Of a stretch of DNA of 64,000 nt, positions 38,693 to 51,078 are shown one piece after another. Under the pieces are notes generated by a model. That model was not told where the DNA came from and did no database searches. It saw only the letters and a program-made list of their open reading frames with translations. Position numbers and translations under genes: made by a program. Numbering within the stretch: position 1 is the first letter of the stretch; every line of letters begins with the position of its first letter. The stretch comes from Vitellaria paradoxa (taxonomy: Eukaryota > Streptophyta > Magnoliopsida > Ericales > Sapotaceae). The DNA is taken from assembly GCA_019916065.1 (NCBI GenBank), contig CM034233.1, positions 17,816,436-17,880,435 on the forward strand. Direction: 5' to 3'.

Positions 38693-40787
38693 AAAATGGA
38701 TTCTTACCATTGCAATATTTTTATTTATTCGGTGAATTTTTATAAAAATTTAAAGGTTAAGATTGTAATTTTAATTTTTAAATTTATATTTTTAACTTTT
38801 GGAACATTAAATTCTGCAAAAGCATATGTCCCAGTGAAAAATAAGGAAAAATCAATTCAAATTAAAACTTGCTGGGTAAGAAGATTATTCAATTTTTTTT
38901 CAATGATTAAATTTATTTTTATATATTTTAAATTTCTGGTAAAATATAAAATCATTAAATAATAAAAAGTTAATTGCTAATTTTTTTTTTCTTTTCAAAT
39001 AAAAATTAATATTTTAATAACTGACTAAAATAGTGAGTTATAAAAAAATTATTTATTTTTTCTTTCTAAAACAAGCCCAAGGAAACTCTTGTTGAGATTA
39101 GGAGAAGCCCATGGTGTTAACGTAAATTCAAAGTCGGAAGCTTCGTGAGGGAGGGGGTTGCTGGCAAATGGCAATCAGATTTTAAACGAAACTGAAAGTG
39201 GGAAAAGGTGGGATTTTGTGTGATCTGGAAGGCAAGGGGGGGGGGGGATGAGTGAAGGATCAAGAATTGGATATGGTTGGGGGATATGATGGTAAGTGAC
39301 ATAGCTAATCCTTGTCTGCTCGTAAAGGAATATCGGATCTGGATTTGAATTGGACTTTGCTTGATATGTTCCCCCCTTCTCTTTTTTGTGTGGGTGGTGG
39401 GGACCTGACAATGAGCTGTTTTCTTTGTCCCCCTCGGGCATGCGTTAAACGTTGCCCCTTTGCCCTGTTTGGCCAAATGCCAAACACAAAGTGCCCTCCA
39501 AACACTCGGACAGAGTGATCCCTCCCAATGTGTGTGCGCTTTCGCGGCAAGGCAAAAGGCAAGTTGCAAATATAAGTTAGACAACGAAGAAATTGTTACT
39601 TACGTTCGATTCTCGTACTTACGGGCAGGTTCAAGAATAGGTTCAATGGGCTGCCGCCTGTTACTTCTCCCTATAGATGGAATCAAATCAAGTTGAATTT
39701 TGTTTTGCTTGAGTACGATTCGAATTATAAGTACTAAGCCTGAGTTTAACTGGATAAAGTATAATTTGAGCTTAACACAAAACTCAAAGTGAAAGTGACG
39801 TGACTAACTAAAAATGATGCCATTTTAGCACAGACGTGACTAATCAAAATGGTGTCATTTTAGTCTAATATATAATAAATTAAAATAAATAGTTTAACTA
39901 AAATAAAACGATATCGTTTAATTAAATTAAAATAACATTGGTTTGATAAAATAAAATAAAAAATATATTATTTTATTAAATTGATTTGAAATAAACTCAA
40001 AACTATTATAAGCAAATTATAAACTAAGGTAAAACGGAACTTTTTTACTATCAAAATTGAGCAACTCGTAAATATACGATTTGTTTTCATCCTAGAACTT
40101 ATATTACAAGTGAAAAATAGTGAACCCCTAACAAAATTGGTGAAAGAGGGATGACTATTTTTTAACTAATAATTTATTTTAATGTTAGACAGCTTTGGCC
40201 CTTTGGCTAAGGGAGATGAGTTTAGTCGACGGAATTAATATTCTTTGAATGTAATTGAAAGCCCGAAGTATGGTATGGTAATTGATCAAGGATTTAAGGT
40301 GGTGATTGATGTGTATTTAGGTTGCATTTGTATTTATGTTTAAGATTAAAAAAATTAAGTTAATCATTTAAGAATAATTATTCAAATATATATATATATA
40401 TATATATATATTTTAGTTTAAATAGACATTTTATAAGAACCTGAACAGTTTAACAAGATAATTGATGATGGAGTAACGGTGCACCACTAATAAAATTTGC
40501 TAGAAAAGTGATTAGAATTAAAGATGAGCATTCGTTGGTTTGCTTCAAAAATTATAAATTTATAACCGAATCGAATAATTTTAAAATTGAGAAATGGTAA
40601 CTAGACTAACTAAAAAATATGCATTGGTTGATTACAGACCAAATTATATTATATTAATTTGATTGCGGCCAGTTCAATTAAATATGTCATATATTCAAGA
40701 ATCAAAATGATTAATCTATTAGTAGATTTGATTTTTTTATTTTGAACTAATACGTGAAGAGTATAGACATTCAGGTTAATATAATTT
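38693..40787. other. Intergenic; no gene recognised
   Basis: 39110-39700 is less AT-rich and holds several overlapping open frames on both strands (up to 155 codons), a G12 run at 39236 and homopurine stretches. None contains a recognisable domain, and no codon-phase or splice evidence favours one. The remainder is AT-rich, with a TA microsatellite at 40387-40412. Confidence 0.4.
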
Positions 40788-40920
40788 TAACACGTGATAT
40801 ATTAATATTGATAGAATATAACTAAGAGGAATATATCCAAATTACATATGATATGAGTACACATCTACATGCTACAGTTTTGTAATATATATTCTATCAA
40901 TATTAATATATCACGTGTTA
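40788..40920. repeat. Perfect 33-bp inverted repeat with 67-bp spacer
   Basis: 40788-40820 is the exact reverse complement of 40888-40920, and each outer end carries TAACACGTGATAT. The spacer's GATATGAGTACACATCTAC recurs 73 bp downstream, after the right arm, so an inverted and a direct repeat overlap. Confidence 0.85.
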
Positions 40921-41287
40921 ATGATATGAGTACACATCTACGTACTACAGTTATGTAATATATATATATATATATATATCAAGTAAATTAAATTTAGTTA
41001 CTTCGGTCAATATGATTTTGAAATTCCAAAACCATAACAAAAATTTTTAACTGTTATTTTTTATGAAGATAACCAAATCGACTATTATTATATAAATAAT
41101 TCATTACGATTCAAAAATTAAATTTTGACCGAATTGCACTCCCATAACCAGAATTGTGAAATATTTTTGTGCTTATCACCTGAAAATAATAAACATATAA
41201 AAATCTATTTTAATTATAACTCTATCACAATCACATTATTCTGTTTCTACTTTTTGGTATATTTTTCTACATGAATATCATTTGTAG

Positions 41288-43309
41288 GGAAAATTATACC
41301 TAGACCCATGAACATTAAGCTAATTATACCTAAACTCCCTAAACATTTGAACCTTACACTTAAATTTTTTATTTTCAAATGTTTGTAACACTTAGATCCT
41401 TCCGTTAACTACGTTATAAAATCACCAAAACTGCCCTTGTCCCGTCAACAACACTCAGGAGGTCTACATGTAATTAACCTAATATTCAGGGGGTCTAGGT
41501 GTAATTTATTCTTATTAAAATAGTTTATTTTATTAAATTAATCTAATAACAATTTATTATTAAATTATGTTATAACGATACATTTTACTAAAACTAATTA
41601 TTATTAAAAATAAATATTTATAACATTAAATTAATTAATTTAAATATATTTTATTAAATTATATTTAAATTAATTAATCAAATAAAATTAATTAAATTAA
41701 ATTAGTTACTTTAAATAAAATTATATCACCAGACATATTTATGTTTTCATAAAATTATATATTTATATTTTAGAAATATCTACTAAATGTTTTTCAACTA
41801 GGTATAACTCAAAAATGATTGATTTAGAAATATTTTTATCCAAAAATTTATTATTTTTAATTATATCCATCTTTAAATCTATTGAACTAATCCTTTAAAC
41901 TATTTTTTCTTAAAAATCTACTCTCGTTAATAAAAATGTTCCAAATTATTTTAATTACTTAATCACATATTTTTTTCTCATTTAAATTTTATTTTTAATT
42001 ATATGATTAAAGTTATGTCAAATGAAAAATAAAATAAAATTAAGACAGACTTTGCACTAAAAAATTTTAAAAAATTATTTTCTAATTTTTATTATTTAAT
42101 TATTTTTAAATATATTTTTTTTTCAATTAGACTCAATTTTAGTAGAAAACTTTTTTCAAAAAAAATTAATAAATCAAAAATATTGATATTTATCAATTCA
42201 ATTTTTATTTTTTAAAGTTTTAATTTTTGTAATTTATAAAAATTATTTTGAACAAGATAGGATACAATTTAAAAATTATTAATTAATAAAAAATATTGTT
42301 ATTTATCAATTCAATTTTTAATTTTAATATAGTTTTAATTTTTGTAATTTATAAACATTATTTTGATCATGATAAGATAAAAAGTTAAAAATTACTAATT
42401 TTTTAAAAAAAATCCTCTACTATAATTGAGTTTGATCGAAGAAAAATATATCTAAAAATAATTAAATAGTAAAAATTGGAAACATTAATTATTTTAAATT
42501 TTTAAATGCAAAGTCTTTTCTAATTTAATTTAATTTTTCATTTGACACAGTTTAATCATATAATTAAAAATAAAATTAAAATGAGAAAAATATATAATTA
42601 ATAATTAAAATAATTTGAAACATTTTTATTAGTGAGAATAGATTTTTAAGAAAAAAATAATTTAAAGGATTAATTCAATACATTTGAGGATGAATATAAT
42701 TAAAAATAATAAATTTTTAATAAAAAAGTTTGTAGAATAATCGTTTTTGAACATTTACTGGGTATTTCTAAAATATAAATATATAATTTTATTAAAACAT
42801 AAATAAAAACATAAATATGTTTGGTGATATAATTTTATTTATAGTAATTAATTTTATCTAAATAAAATAGATAGTTCTATTAAAAAATATAAAATTTATT
42901 GACTTAAATAAAATATAATTAAAATTTATTTGATTATTTAATTTAAATATATTTTATCAATTTAATTAATTTAATGTTATAAATATTTATTTTTAGTAAT
43001 AATTAGTTTTAATAAAATGTATCATTATAACTTAATTTAATAATAAATTATTATTAGATTTAATAAAATTAATATGATTTAATAAAATAAACCATTTTAA
43101 TAAGAATAAATTACACCTAAAGCTTTTGAACAAAAGGTTAATTACACATAAACCCCTTGAGTGTTGCTGACGAGACAGGGGCATTTTCATCATTTTACAA
43201 TGCAATTAACAGAAAAAATTAATGGAAGGACCTAAGTTTTACAAATATTTGAAAATAAGATATCTAAATGTAAGGTTCAAACGTTTAGGAAATCTAGGTG
43301 TAATTTTCC
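41288..43309. mobile_element. Giant fold-back palindrome (~2 kb), non-coding
   Basis: The ends are GGAAAATTATACCTAGA and, on the other strand, GGAAAATTACACCTAGA. The first ~220 bp of each side mirror each other (TAACTACG/GCAATTAAC, GTAATTAACC/GGTTAATTAC). The AT-rich interior also mirrors: ACTCAATTTTAGTAGA at about 42131 against CTACTATAATTGAGT at about 42417. The centre, near 42290, holds a 113-bp direct tandem pair (TTATCAATTCAATTTTTA). No clear target duplication and no open frame were found. Confidence 0.8.
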
Positions 43310-44549
43310 TTTCTATATGATAGATTTAAAATAATCACAAAATGTTAGTTTTTTAAAATTTTTATAATAGTAACTCTACTTTTTAGCATGCAGTGACACT
43401 ACTACTTTAATAGTAATTATTAAAATAATATAATAGAAAACATTTATATATTATTACATAAATCAACTCTCTCTCTTATATTTTAATTTAATTTAATCTC
43501 AAGTTTATTGATTTACGATCCTTATTGCACAAATTGAATCTTGAACTTTTTGTATTCATACAAAAAATATTAAAAAGTAAAAAATTAAGAATTAATTAAC
43601 TATATACCACTAATGGTTTATATTTTCGCAGTACAATGTTTTCGACTTAGGAGTTTCACCTAAGCACGTTTTTTTATATAACTTTAATATATAATTTAAA
43701 AAAAATATAAATATTGAGCAATTTAATAATTACTTAAATCACACTATAAATTATCATTATTTTTGATCGATCTATAAGTTCCGCACTTGACATGGCAATT
43801 TTGCCCTAACATTATCTGATATATTTAATAAAATTCGAAAGAAGATAGAGAGGGGGCACAGCAACAAGTCAGAGCCAGCTTGCCGGCCGGCATTCTATTT
43901 CTTGTGCCCATGAATATGGCACAGGAGTTTGGTCAAGGGGCGATCGTCTATAACTTTGCAGGTGAGTGGCCAGTCGGCACCCAAACTGATAAGATTGAAT
44001 GAGCATTGCTGGCAGTGTCTATGGAGCTTCCATAATACTGTTTTGGTGATGACAGTTCACTGAATTATACGAAAGAAGTCCAACCTGGATTAAACGACAT
44101 ACGAACATAAATGCAAACCTACAAATATATATATATATAATGTGTTACTTTCAAAAAATATGGTAAATTACATTTTAACTTCCTTTAATATTTAGGTCAT
44201 TACATTTAACACTGCAACATTTAACTCGCTTATTTTGAAATATTGTTAACACATCCAATAAAATCATTTGTTAAAACTTAACAAAAAAATGTTAAAATAA
44301 CTAAAATTTTAAGTATTTTTTCTATTTTTTCCCTTTATCCCTCGCATTTTCATTAATTTTTTTTATAAAAATATCTAAAAATAATAAAAAAGTAAAAATA
44401 TAAAATTTTTGTAAAAAAAAATGATAAAATCCAAAAGAGATGAGATAAAATAAAATAAGAAAAATACCTAAAATTTTGATTAATTTGACATTTGATATTA
44501 AGTTTTACTAACTAATTTTATCATAAGGAGGTCAATGTTAATAATAATA
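43310..44549. other. Intergenic; no gene recognised
   Basis: AT-rich, with one GC-richer patch (43840-44110) that contains a short palindrome (GCCGGCCGGC) but no coherent frame. Confidence 0.45.
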
Positions 44550-44811
44550 TCTATATAATAAAACACATCACATTTCAAAAATATCCATCTCACATAATGT
44601 ATCCAACGGCTGAGGTTAAATTTTAATTTTCAATCAATGGCTTAGATTTGTACACGTTAAATTTACTTTTCAAACTCCCGCCCAATCACCAAACACCAAA
44701 CAAAACACTCACCGGCCAGTTCTGAATCCCATTTCTCTCTCTCTATTTCAGCAACTTCAACCATCGCCTAGCCATTCTCTTACTCCCTCACTTGTAACCG
44801 GACAACCACCG

Positions 44812-45114
44812 TTGTGCACTGTCACTTCAACCATCTTTGCTGGTATTCTATCTCTCTCTCAAACCCTTTTTTTCTTTCTCGGCTCTGCGATGACCCTGGA
44901 ACGAAGTCCTCGGAGCCACCGTGGTCTAGCGTGTCACTGGGAGAGTCGCGGTTGCAGTGGCTTGCAACTCAGTTTCGGTTTGGTCGCCTCTTCTCGGGTC
45001 TCCGTCGAGACCCAAGTCATGATCCCAATTGCAGGTACCTCTGTGTACCTCTGTGTGTCCTTTGAAATATTGATATATGTATGTTTGAAATTTGATGAAA
45101 TATGTATGTATTGA
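44812..45114 (+). other. 100-codon open frame in the left Helitron copy, with a counterpart in the right copy
   Basis: The frame encodes a Ser-rich, partly hydrophobic peptide containing LERSPRSHRGLACHWES and VASSRVSVETQVMIP. The equivalent frame in the right copy (56496-56182, minus) is also open. Pyrimidine-rich sequence upstream and the less AT-rich composition suggest a captured gene fragment (5' UTR or exon). Function and origin are unknown. Confidence 0.35.
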
Positions 45115-45238
45115 AGCGAAATCTGACGGAATTTGACGGAATATGTATGTATTGATATATTGAATTTGAAATCTTGATTTTCTGAAACTGGGTTTGTGAA
45201 AGGGGATATTATGTGCTTTTATGTGCTCACCTTAGCTG

Positions 45239-45243
45239 GGTAT
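45239..45243. repeat. Target-site duplication (left) of the copia element
   Basis: GGTAT, repeated at 51079-51083. It is present once at the uninterrupted site in the right Helitron copy. Confidence 0.9.
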
Positions 45244-45635
45244 TTTGAGGGAAAAATTAAAGTAGAATAAAAGAAAAAATATTACACACACAAATTAACG
45301 TGGTTCGGCACTCTTGGCCTACATCCACTGGCAGGGAACAAAATCCACTATATAATCATAATGGTGAATACAAATAATCTGCCTTTCCCTCTCTCTCTCT
45401 TTCTCTCTAGATTATCTGAACCAGAGTGTCATCAATCTCCGGACAGACAGTTCTTTTCCTACCTAATATTCTCATAAACAAAATATCTCTCATTTTTTAT
45501 CAACACTAGTCAAGAGAGGTAGGTAGACATAAATGTGGGATGGCTAATAACAATACAGGTTAATAAATGAGAAAAGACTCTCTGGGAAAAGGGATAACAA
45601 TAAATAGGGTTCAATTAATAGGTGAGGACCCAACA
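45244..45635 (-). repeat. 3' LTR of the copia retrotransposon (392 bp)
   Basis: The reverse complement starts TGTTGGGTCC and ends near CCCTCA; the terminal CA carries a substitution relative to the other LTR. About 27 of 392 positions differ from the 5' LTR by hand count (~7%), indicating an old insertion. Confidence 0.9.
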
Positions 45636-45648
45636 AATCTCCCCCTCC
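45636..45648 (-). promoter_or_regulatory. Polypurine tract of the copia element
   Basis: GGAGGGGGAGATT on the minus strand directly abuts the 3' LTR, the expected position for plus-strand priming. Confidence 0.85.
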
Positions 45649-45684
45649 GAACCCATGGAGAGAGAAAATACTATCTGATCAGCA

Positions 45685-48600
45685 TCATCTGGTACCCATG
45701 CCAACCCTGTCTCGGTAAAATTCAAACTTCTCTCTGGTGACAACCTTGGTCAACATATCAGCAGGATTCTGATTTGTGTGAATCTTCTCAAGCTTTAAGA
45801 ACTGCTTTTCCATAATCTCACGTATCCAATGATAACAGATGTCAATGTGCTTTGTCCGGGAATGATACATGGCATTCTTGCTCAAATCCAGTGCACTCTG
45901 ACTATCACAGTAAACCACATACTGATTCTGTTCTTGACTCAGTTCTTTGAGAATTCTCTTTAACCAAAGCATTTCTTTACCTACTTCTGCCATAGCAATA
46001 TACTCAGTCTCTGTAGTAGATAGAGCTATACATTTCTGCAACTTGGACTACCATAAGACAGCTCCCCCTGCAAAAGTAAACACAAAGCTTGAAGTGCTCT
46101 TCCTATGATCAAGTTCTCCTGCCATATCTGCATCTGTGTAGCCTTCCCAAACTGGTTCTGAACCCCCAAAGCTCAAGCACAACTTTGAAGTACCCTTAAG
46201 ATATCTCAGTATCCATTTCACAGCTTCCTAGTGTAGCTTTCTTGGATTTGAAAGAAACCTGCTAACAACACCAACAGCATTAGCAATGTCAGGTCGAGTG
46301 CAAACCATAGCATACATCAAACTTCCTACTGTTGAAGAATAGGGAATATGGTCCATCTCATCTCTGGTTTTCTGATCATTTGGACATGACTTCTTGCTCA
46401 ATTTGAAATGGTCTGCAAGAGAAGTGCTTACAGGCTTAGCACCCTTCATGTTGAACCTATCAATCACCCGTTCAACATATTTTTCCTGTGACAACCAAAT
46501 TTTTCTTTCTTTTCTATCGCGAATTATCTACATACTCAGAATCTGCTGTGCAGGACCTAAATCTTTCATCTCAAAGAACTTTGACAACTCTAACTTTAAT
46601 CTTTTAATCATCCTTGAACTCTGGCCAACTATGAGCATATCATCAACATATAGCAGCAAAATAACAAACTTGGCATCTGAAAATCTCTGGATGTAGACAC
46701 ATGAATCTGAAACTATTCTTCTGAATCCATGACTTATCATAAAATAGTCAAATTTCTTGTACCACTGCCTGGGTGCCTGTTTTAAACCATACAGACTCCT
46801 TTTCAACTTGCAAACTAGATGTTCTTTACCTTTGACTTCAAAACCTTCTGGTTGCACCATATAGATTTCTTCCTCCAAGTCACCATGAAGGAAGGCAGTC
46901 TTAACATCCATCTGTTCGAGCTCAAGATCCATCCCAGCAGCTAAAGCAAGCATCATTCTGAATGAAGTCATTTTCATAACTGGAGTAAATATCTCATCAA
47001 AGTCTATCTCTTTTTGTTGACTGAATCATTTGACAATTAAGTGAGCCTTATACCTTGTTAATTTCCCAGTTGCATCCTTCTTGAACTTGTAAATCCATTT
47101 ATTCTGCAAAGTTTTTCTTCCTGAAGAGAGTTTGACCAACTCATACGTCTTATTCTGAAGCAATGAAATCATCTCTTCTTGCATGGCTTTTATCCAGTTA
47201 TCTTTGTCATTGTGTGTTCTGGCTTCCTTATAGCTTTCAGGCTTCCCCTCATCAGTAAGCAAAACATATTCAGATTCTGGATATCGAACATTCAGCCTGC
47301 GTTCCCTGGCTGGTCTTTCAACTCTTGTTTCTGGTAGAGTAGAAGTCTCCCCCTGATCAACATTCTTAGTATCCTGCTCATCCATAGCATCATCAGAATC
47401 TGAAAACTGAGATTCTTGAACCTCTTCTGCTGTTTCTTCCTCATTTGAACCCGAGGAAGAAGGATCTGACATTATATCTGGAACACTAAATGACTTTCAC
47501 TGTAAAGCCTTTTCAACAACTTGATTTTCATAGAAGATCACATCCCTACTCCTAATGACTTTCTTCTTCACTGGATCCCATAGTCTGTACCCAAACTGCT
47601 CATCTCCATAACCAAAGAAAACACAAGGCTGAGATTTATCATCAAGTTTGGCTTTTTGGTCATTAGGCACATGAACAAAGGCGTTGCAACCAAATACTCG
47701 CAGATGTGAGTATGACACATTCTTTCCTGTCCACACTCTTTCTGGAATATCAAATCCAAGTGGTGCTGAAGGTGATCTGTTAATAACATAGCAAGCAGTA
47801 CGAACAGCTTCCCCCTAAAATGACTTAGGTAGTGTAGACATCCTAAGCATACATCTAACTCTTTCCACAATGGTTCTGTTCATTCTTTTAGCTACTCCAT
47901 TGTGTTGTGGAGTTCTTGGTACTGTAGTTTCATGCCGAATTCCAGGTTTGGAGCAATACTCCTCAAACTCACGAGAAGTATACTCACCACTATTATCTGT
48001 TCAGAGACATTTCAACAGTTTACCGGTCTCCCTTTCAACCATAGCATGAAACAACCGAAAATAATGAAAAACTTCATCCTTAAACTTCAGAAAATACACC
48101 CAAACTTTCCTAGACCTATCATCAATGAAGGTCAGGAAATACTTATTACCACCAATAGACTCAACCTCAATCGGACCACAAACGTCCGAGTACACTGTGT
48201 CTAACACATTTGACTTTCTTCTGGAAGAAGAACTAAAAGACACCCTATGTTGCTTACCAAACAAACAGTGCTCACAAGGACTCAGGCCTATAGAGCTATC
48301 AAGAGGTATATAAAAGACCTCTTGGCCAACATCTGCAATCCTTTCTCACTCATGTGAGCAAGCCTTCTATGCCATAAGTTAGGGGAAGACTCCCCCTCAA
48401 CGGCATTCAAACTATCTGGATAAACTTTTATTTGGGTCTTATACAAATTTCCTAAAATTAGCCCTCGAGCAACAACCAAAGCCCCCCTTTGTCAACTTTC
48501 ATTTTTCATCTCCAAAATGGCTAGTGAACCCCTGGCGATCCAAAGCAACTCCAGAAATTAGATTGAGGCGCAAGTCTGGAACATACCTCACATCCTTCAG

Positions 48601-49674
48601 CAGTACTGAATAACCTGCACTGGTGCGAACAAGAACATTCCCTATTCCAACAATCTTGGAATAGCTGGTGTTACCCATTTTTACAACACCAAAGTCTCCA
48701 TCTCTATAAGAGATGAAAAAGTTCTTGTCAGGAGTTGCATGAAATGAAGCTGCAGTGTCTACAATCCATTCAACTGTTGAATCTGTCACCTGAAGGCACT
48801 GATCCTCTTCAAGTGATAATGAGACAATATCTTTAATTGTCACCGCAGTATTGTTGTATTCTTTCTTCTCCATGTTGCCCCCTTGTCTTTGTTCACTCTT
48901 CAGTTTCCAACAATTTATCTTCATCTGACCCTCCTCACCACAGTGGTAGCATCTATACCTGGGTCTGGACTGGCTGCGGTTTCTGGACTGGCCATATTTT
49001 CTGGACTTGCTCCGGTCAAAATTATTTCTGCTGTGTCTATTCTTACTCCTGCCTCGCCTTTGGTTTTTGTTCTCTATAATAAGGTCTTGAGATGACTGAG
49101 AGCCCATCTCTTTTCTTCTCGCCTCTTCATTCAACAAGGCATCCTGAACCATTTCCATGGTCATTAATCCTCCAGGAGTTGAGTTACTGAGAGATACAAC
49201 TAGAGTCTCCCAGCTATCAGGCAAAGTACCTATCAAAAGAAGAGCATGCATTTCATCATCCAACACCTTATTCACAGAAGCAAGTTGATTTACCAAACTT
49301 TAGAAATTGCTTATATGTTCTGTCATAGAGCTACTATCCCTGTACTTCTGATTAGTGAGCCTCCGCATTAACAGTGCTTTATTTCGGCCAGTTTTACGCT
49401 CATACATATTTTCAAGCTTCTTCTAAATTTCATAAGCTTCATTTTCTTTAGCCACATGATGAAAAATGCTTATATCAATTTGTTGTCTTATCATCCCCAC
49501 TGCTTTTCTATTTATCTTAACCCATTCTTCATCTTTTTTATCAGTCGGTTTAACCCCTTTATTTTCAATTGGGTTAGCCAAATCCTTACAATAAAGTAAG
49601 TCCTCCATCAGTGGCTTCCAAATTGGGTAATTGGATGAGTTTAATTTAGGTATGCCACTATGTGAGTCCTCCAT
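45685..49674 (-). pseudogene. copia gag-pol polyprotein, inactivated
   Basis: Minus-strand reading starts at MEDSHSGIPKLNSSNYP (49674). In order it shows a gag core; a zinc knuckle whose His is replaced by Gln (CYHCGEEGQMKINC); an aspartic protease site (WIVDTAASFHAT); the integrase entry motif (LWHRRLAHMS); the integrase core; reverse transcriptase with YVDD (LLLYVDDMLIVG) and LHGDLEEEIYM; and RNase H (STTETEYIAMAE, YCDSQSAL, HSRTKHIDI). The integrase has Asp residues in VYSDVCG and TDNSGEY, but the third catalytic position, 35 residues on, is Lys instead of Glu (NGVAKRMN). About ten in-frame stops (e.g. near 49423, 49297, 48001, 47817, 47496, 47023, 46528, 46228) and frameshifts near 48480 and 48305 break it. 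It cannot yield a working polyprotein. Confidence 0.93.
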
Positions 49675-50335
49675 TTCACCAATTTAGGGTTGGAATTTAC
49701 TGAAATAGACTTTCCAGAAGTGTCGGGGAGGGTAAAAAACTTTAGGAGGGCCTAAATGACAAATTTCAAGAAAACAGGGGTAAATCTGTAATTTTTTCAA
49801 GGGCGTTTTTAAAACTTTTCAAATTTTTCTGGGGCTTTCTGCAGTTTTAAAAAATTTTCTCCAGCAGAGGGATAAAACAGTCAAACACAATCAAATGGGG
49901 GACACGTGTCAGCCAGTGATTGGCTGACTCAGAAAAATTATGTTGGTGTGTGTGCCACGTGTCCTTTTATTACTGGGTGATTACAACACTTTTGCCACGT
50001 GTCAGAATACAATTATCACAAATCTTACAAATACACAATCCCACGTGGCTATTTCTGATTGGGCCAAATTGTACAAATAGACCGAGGTGGCAGTGGGCCC
50101 AGCTGCTGATGTGACAGTCTGATCTAATGACGTGGCAGCTGATGTGGCAATCTGATCTGATGACGTGACTGCTGATGTGGCTGTTGTTATGAGATTGAAG
50201 TGGCAGTTTACTCTGATGATGTGGCAGATGACGTGGCTTCTCATTTGATGATGTGTCAACTAAGATGGCGTCAGATCTGGTGGATGACGTGGCCCCCTGG
50301 ATTTCTTTTCTCACAAAAGAATTTTTGTAACGAAA

Positions 50336-50400
50336 GGGATTCAAACACCCAACCTCTTGGGTAGAACAAGGGGTGTAGAACCAACTAGACCAGATACACC
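50336..50400 (-). repeat. tRNA-like segment in the copia leader
   Basis: On the minus strand GGTCTAGTTGG (box A-like, 50381-50391) precedes GTTTGAATCCC (box B-like, 50336-50346) at tRNA spacing. A 4-bp stem with a 7-nt loop (CTTG/CAAG) lies between them. This may be a tRNA or SINE head captured by the element; it is too degenerate for a functional tRNA. Confidence 0.45.
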
Positions 50401-50672
50401 TTTTGATGGTCTTTCACTTAAAAAAAAAATATAAGGTATTTATTTGTATTACCTTCTCCACACCCTGCAGACTGTCTTCTCCAGCTAGGGCGAAAAAATT
50501 CAGGAACTTCAGCTAGCAATTACAGGCATGTTCGGGTTCCGATTTTAACACGGTTTGAACCGTTGCATTCATCTTGACCAGATCTACAATCAGATGATTT
50601 CAAATCCAAAAAATGGAACAACTTGATTTTTTGACAGAGAACAAAAAAAAATAATTTTTTTTTTTAAAGCTG

Positions 50673-50684
50673 GCTCTGATACCA
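50673..50684 (-). promoter_or_regulatory. Primer-binding site (initiator tRNA-Met)
   Basis: TGGTATCAGAGC on the minus strand, two bases inside the 5' LTR, matches the 3' end of initiator tRNA-Met, the usual copia primer. Confidence 0.92.
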
Positions 50685-50686
50685 TT

Positions 50687-51078
50687 TGTGAGGGAAAAAT
50701 TAAAGCAGAATAAAAGAAAAAATATTACACACACAAATTAACGTGGTTCGGCACTCTTGGCCTACATCCACGGGCAGGGAACAAAATCCACTATATAATC
50801 ATAATAGTGAATACAAATAATTTGCCTTTCCCTCTCTCTCTCTCTCTCTCTGGATTATCTGAACCAGAGTATCATCAATTTCTGGACAGACAGTTCACTT
50901 CCCACCTAACATCCTCATAAATAGAATATCTCTCCCTTTTTATCAACACTAGTCAAGTGAGGTAGGTAGACATAAATGTGGGATGACTAATAACAATACA
51001 GGTTACTAAATGAGAGAAGACTCTCTGGGGAAAGGGATAGCAATAAATGGGATTCAATTAATAGGTGAGGACCCAACA
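50687..51078 (-). repeat. 5' LTR of the copia retrotransposon (392 bp)
   Basis: The reverse complement begins TGTTGGGTCC and ends CCCTCACA. Downstream (leftward) lie the two-base spacer and the primer-binding site. A CT-microsatellite (50832-50852) inside the LTR varies between copies. Confidence 0.92.

Larger units (their letters stand above)
49675..50686 (-). other. copia 5' leader with tandem TGACGTGGC-type repeats
   Basis: The ~1 kb untranslated leader between primer site and gag holds a degenerate tandem array (50101-50295) of GATGTGGC, GATGACGTGGC and TCTGATCTGATGACGTG words. CACGTGTC occurs further left. A tRNA-like segment lies at 50336-50400. The open frames here are repeat by-products. 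Confidence 0.6.
45244..51078 (-). mobile_element. Ty1-copia LTR retrotransposon, full length but decayed
   Basis: This 5835-bp element lies on the minus strand between 392-bp LTRs with TG...CA ends. It is flanked by GGTAT duplications, with a tRNA-Met primer-binding site and a polypurine tract. The internal order gag - protease - integrase - reverse transcriptase - RNase H defines copia. The element sits inside the left Helitron copy; the right copy keeps the empty site. Confidence 0.95.

Noticed and set aside
39117..39584. 155-codon minus-strand frame and overlapping frames
   Set aside because: Several overlapping frames on both strands, no recognisable motifs and a poly-C/G run; likely chance in a GC-richer patch.
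49970..50344. 124-codon minus-strand frame with repeated SHVIRSDCHIS
   Set aside because: It is the translation of the tandem repeat array in the copia leader, not a separate gene.
50336..50400. Functional tRNA gene
   Set aside because: Box-like motifs are present, but the acceptor and anticodon arms are too degenerate; kept only as a tRNA-like repeat.
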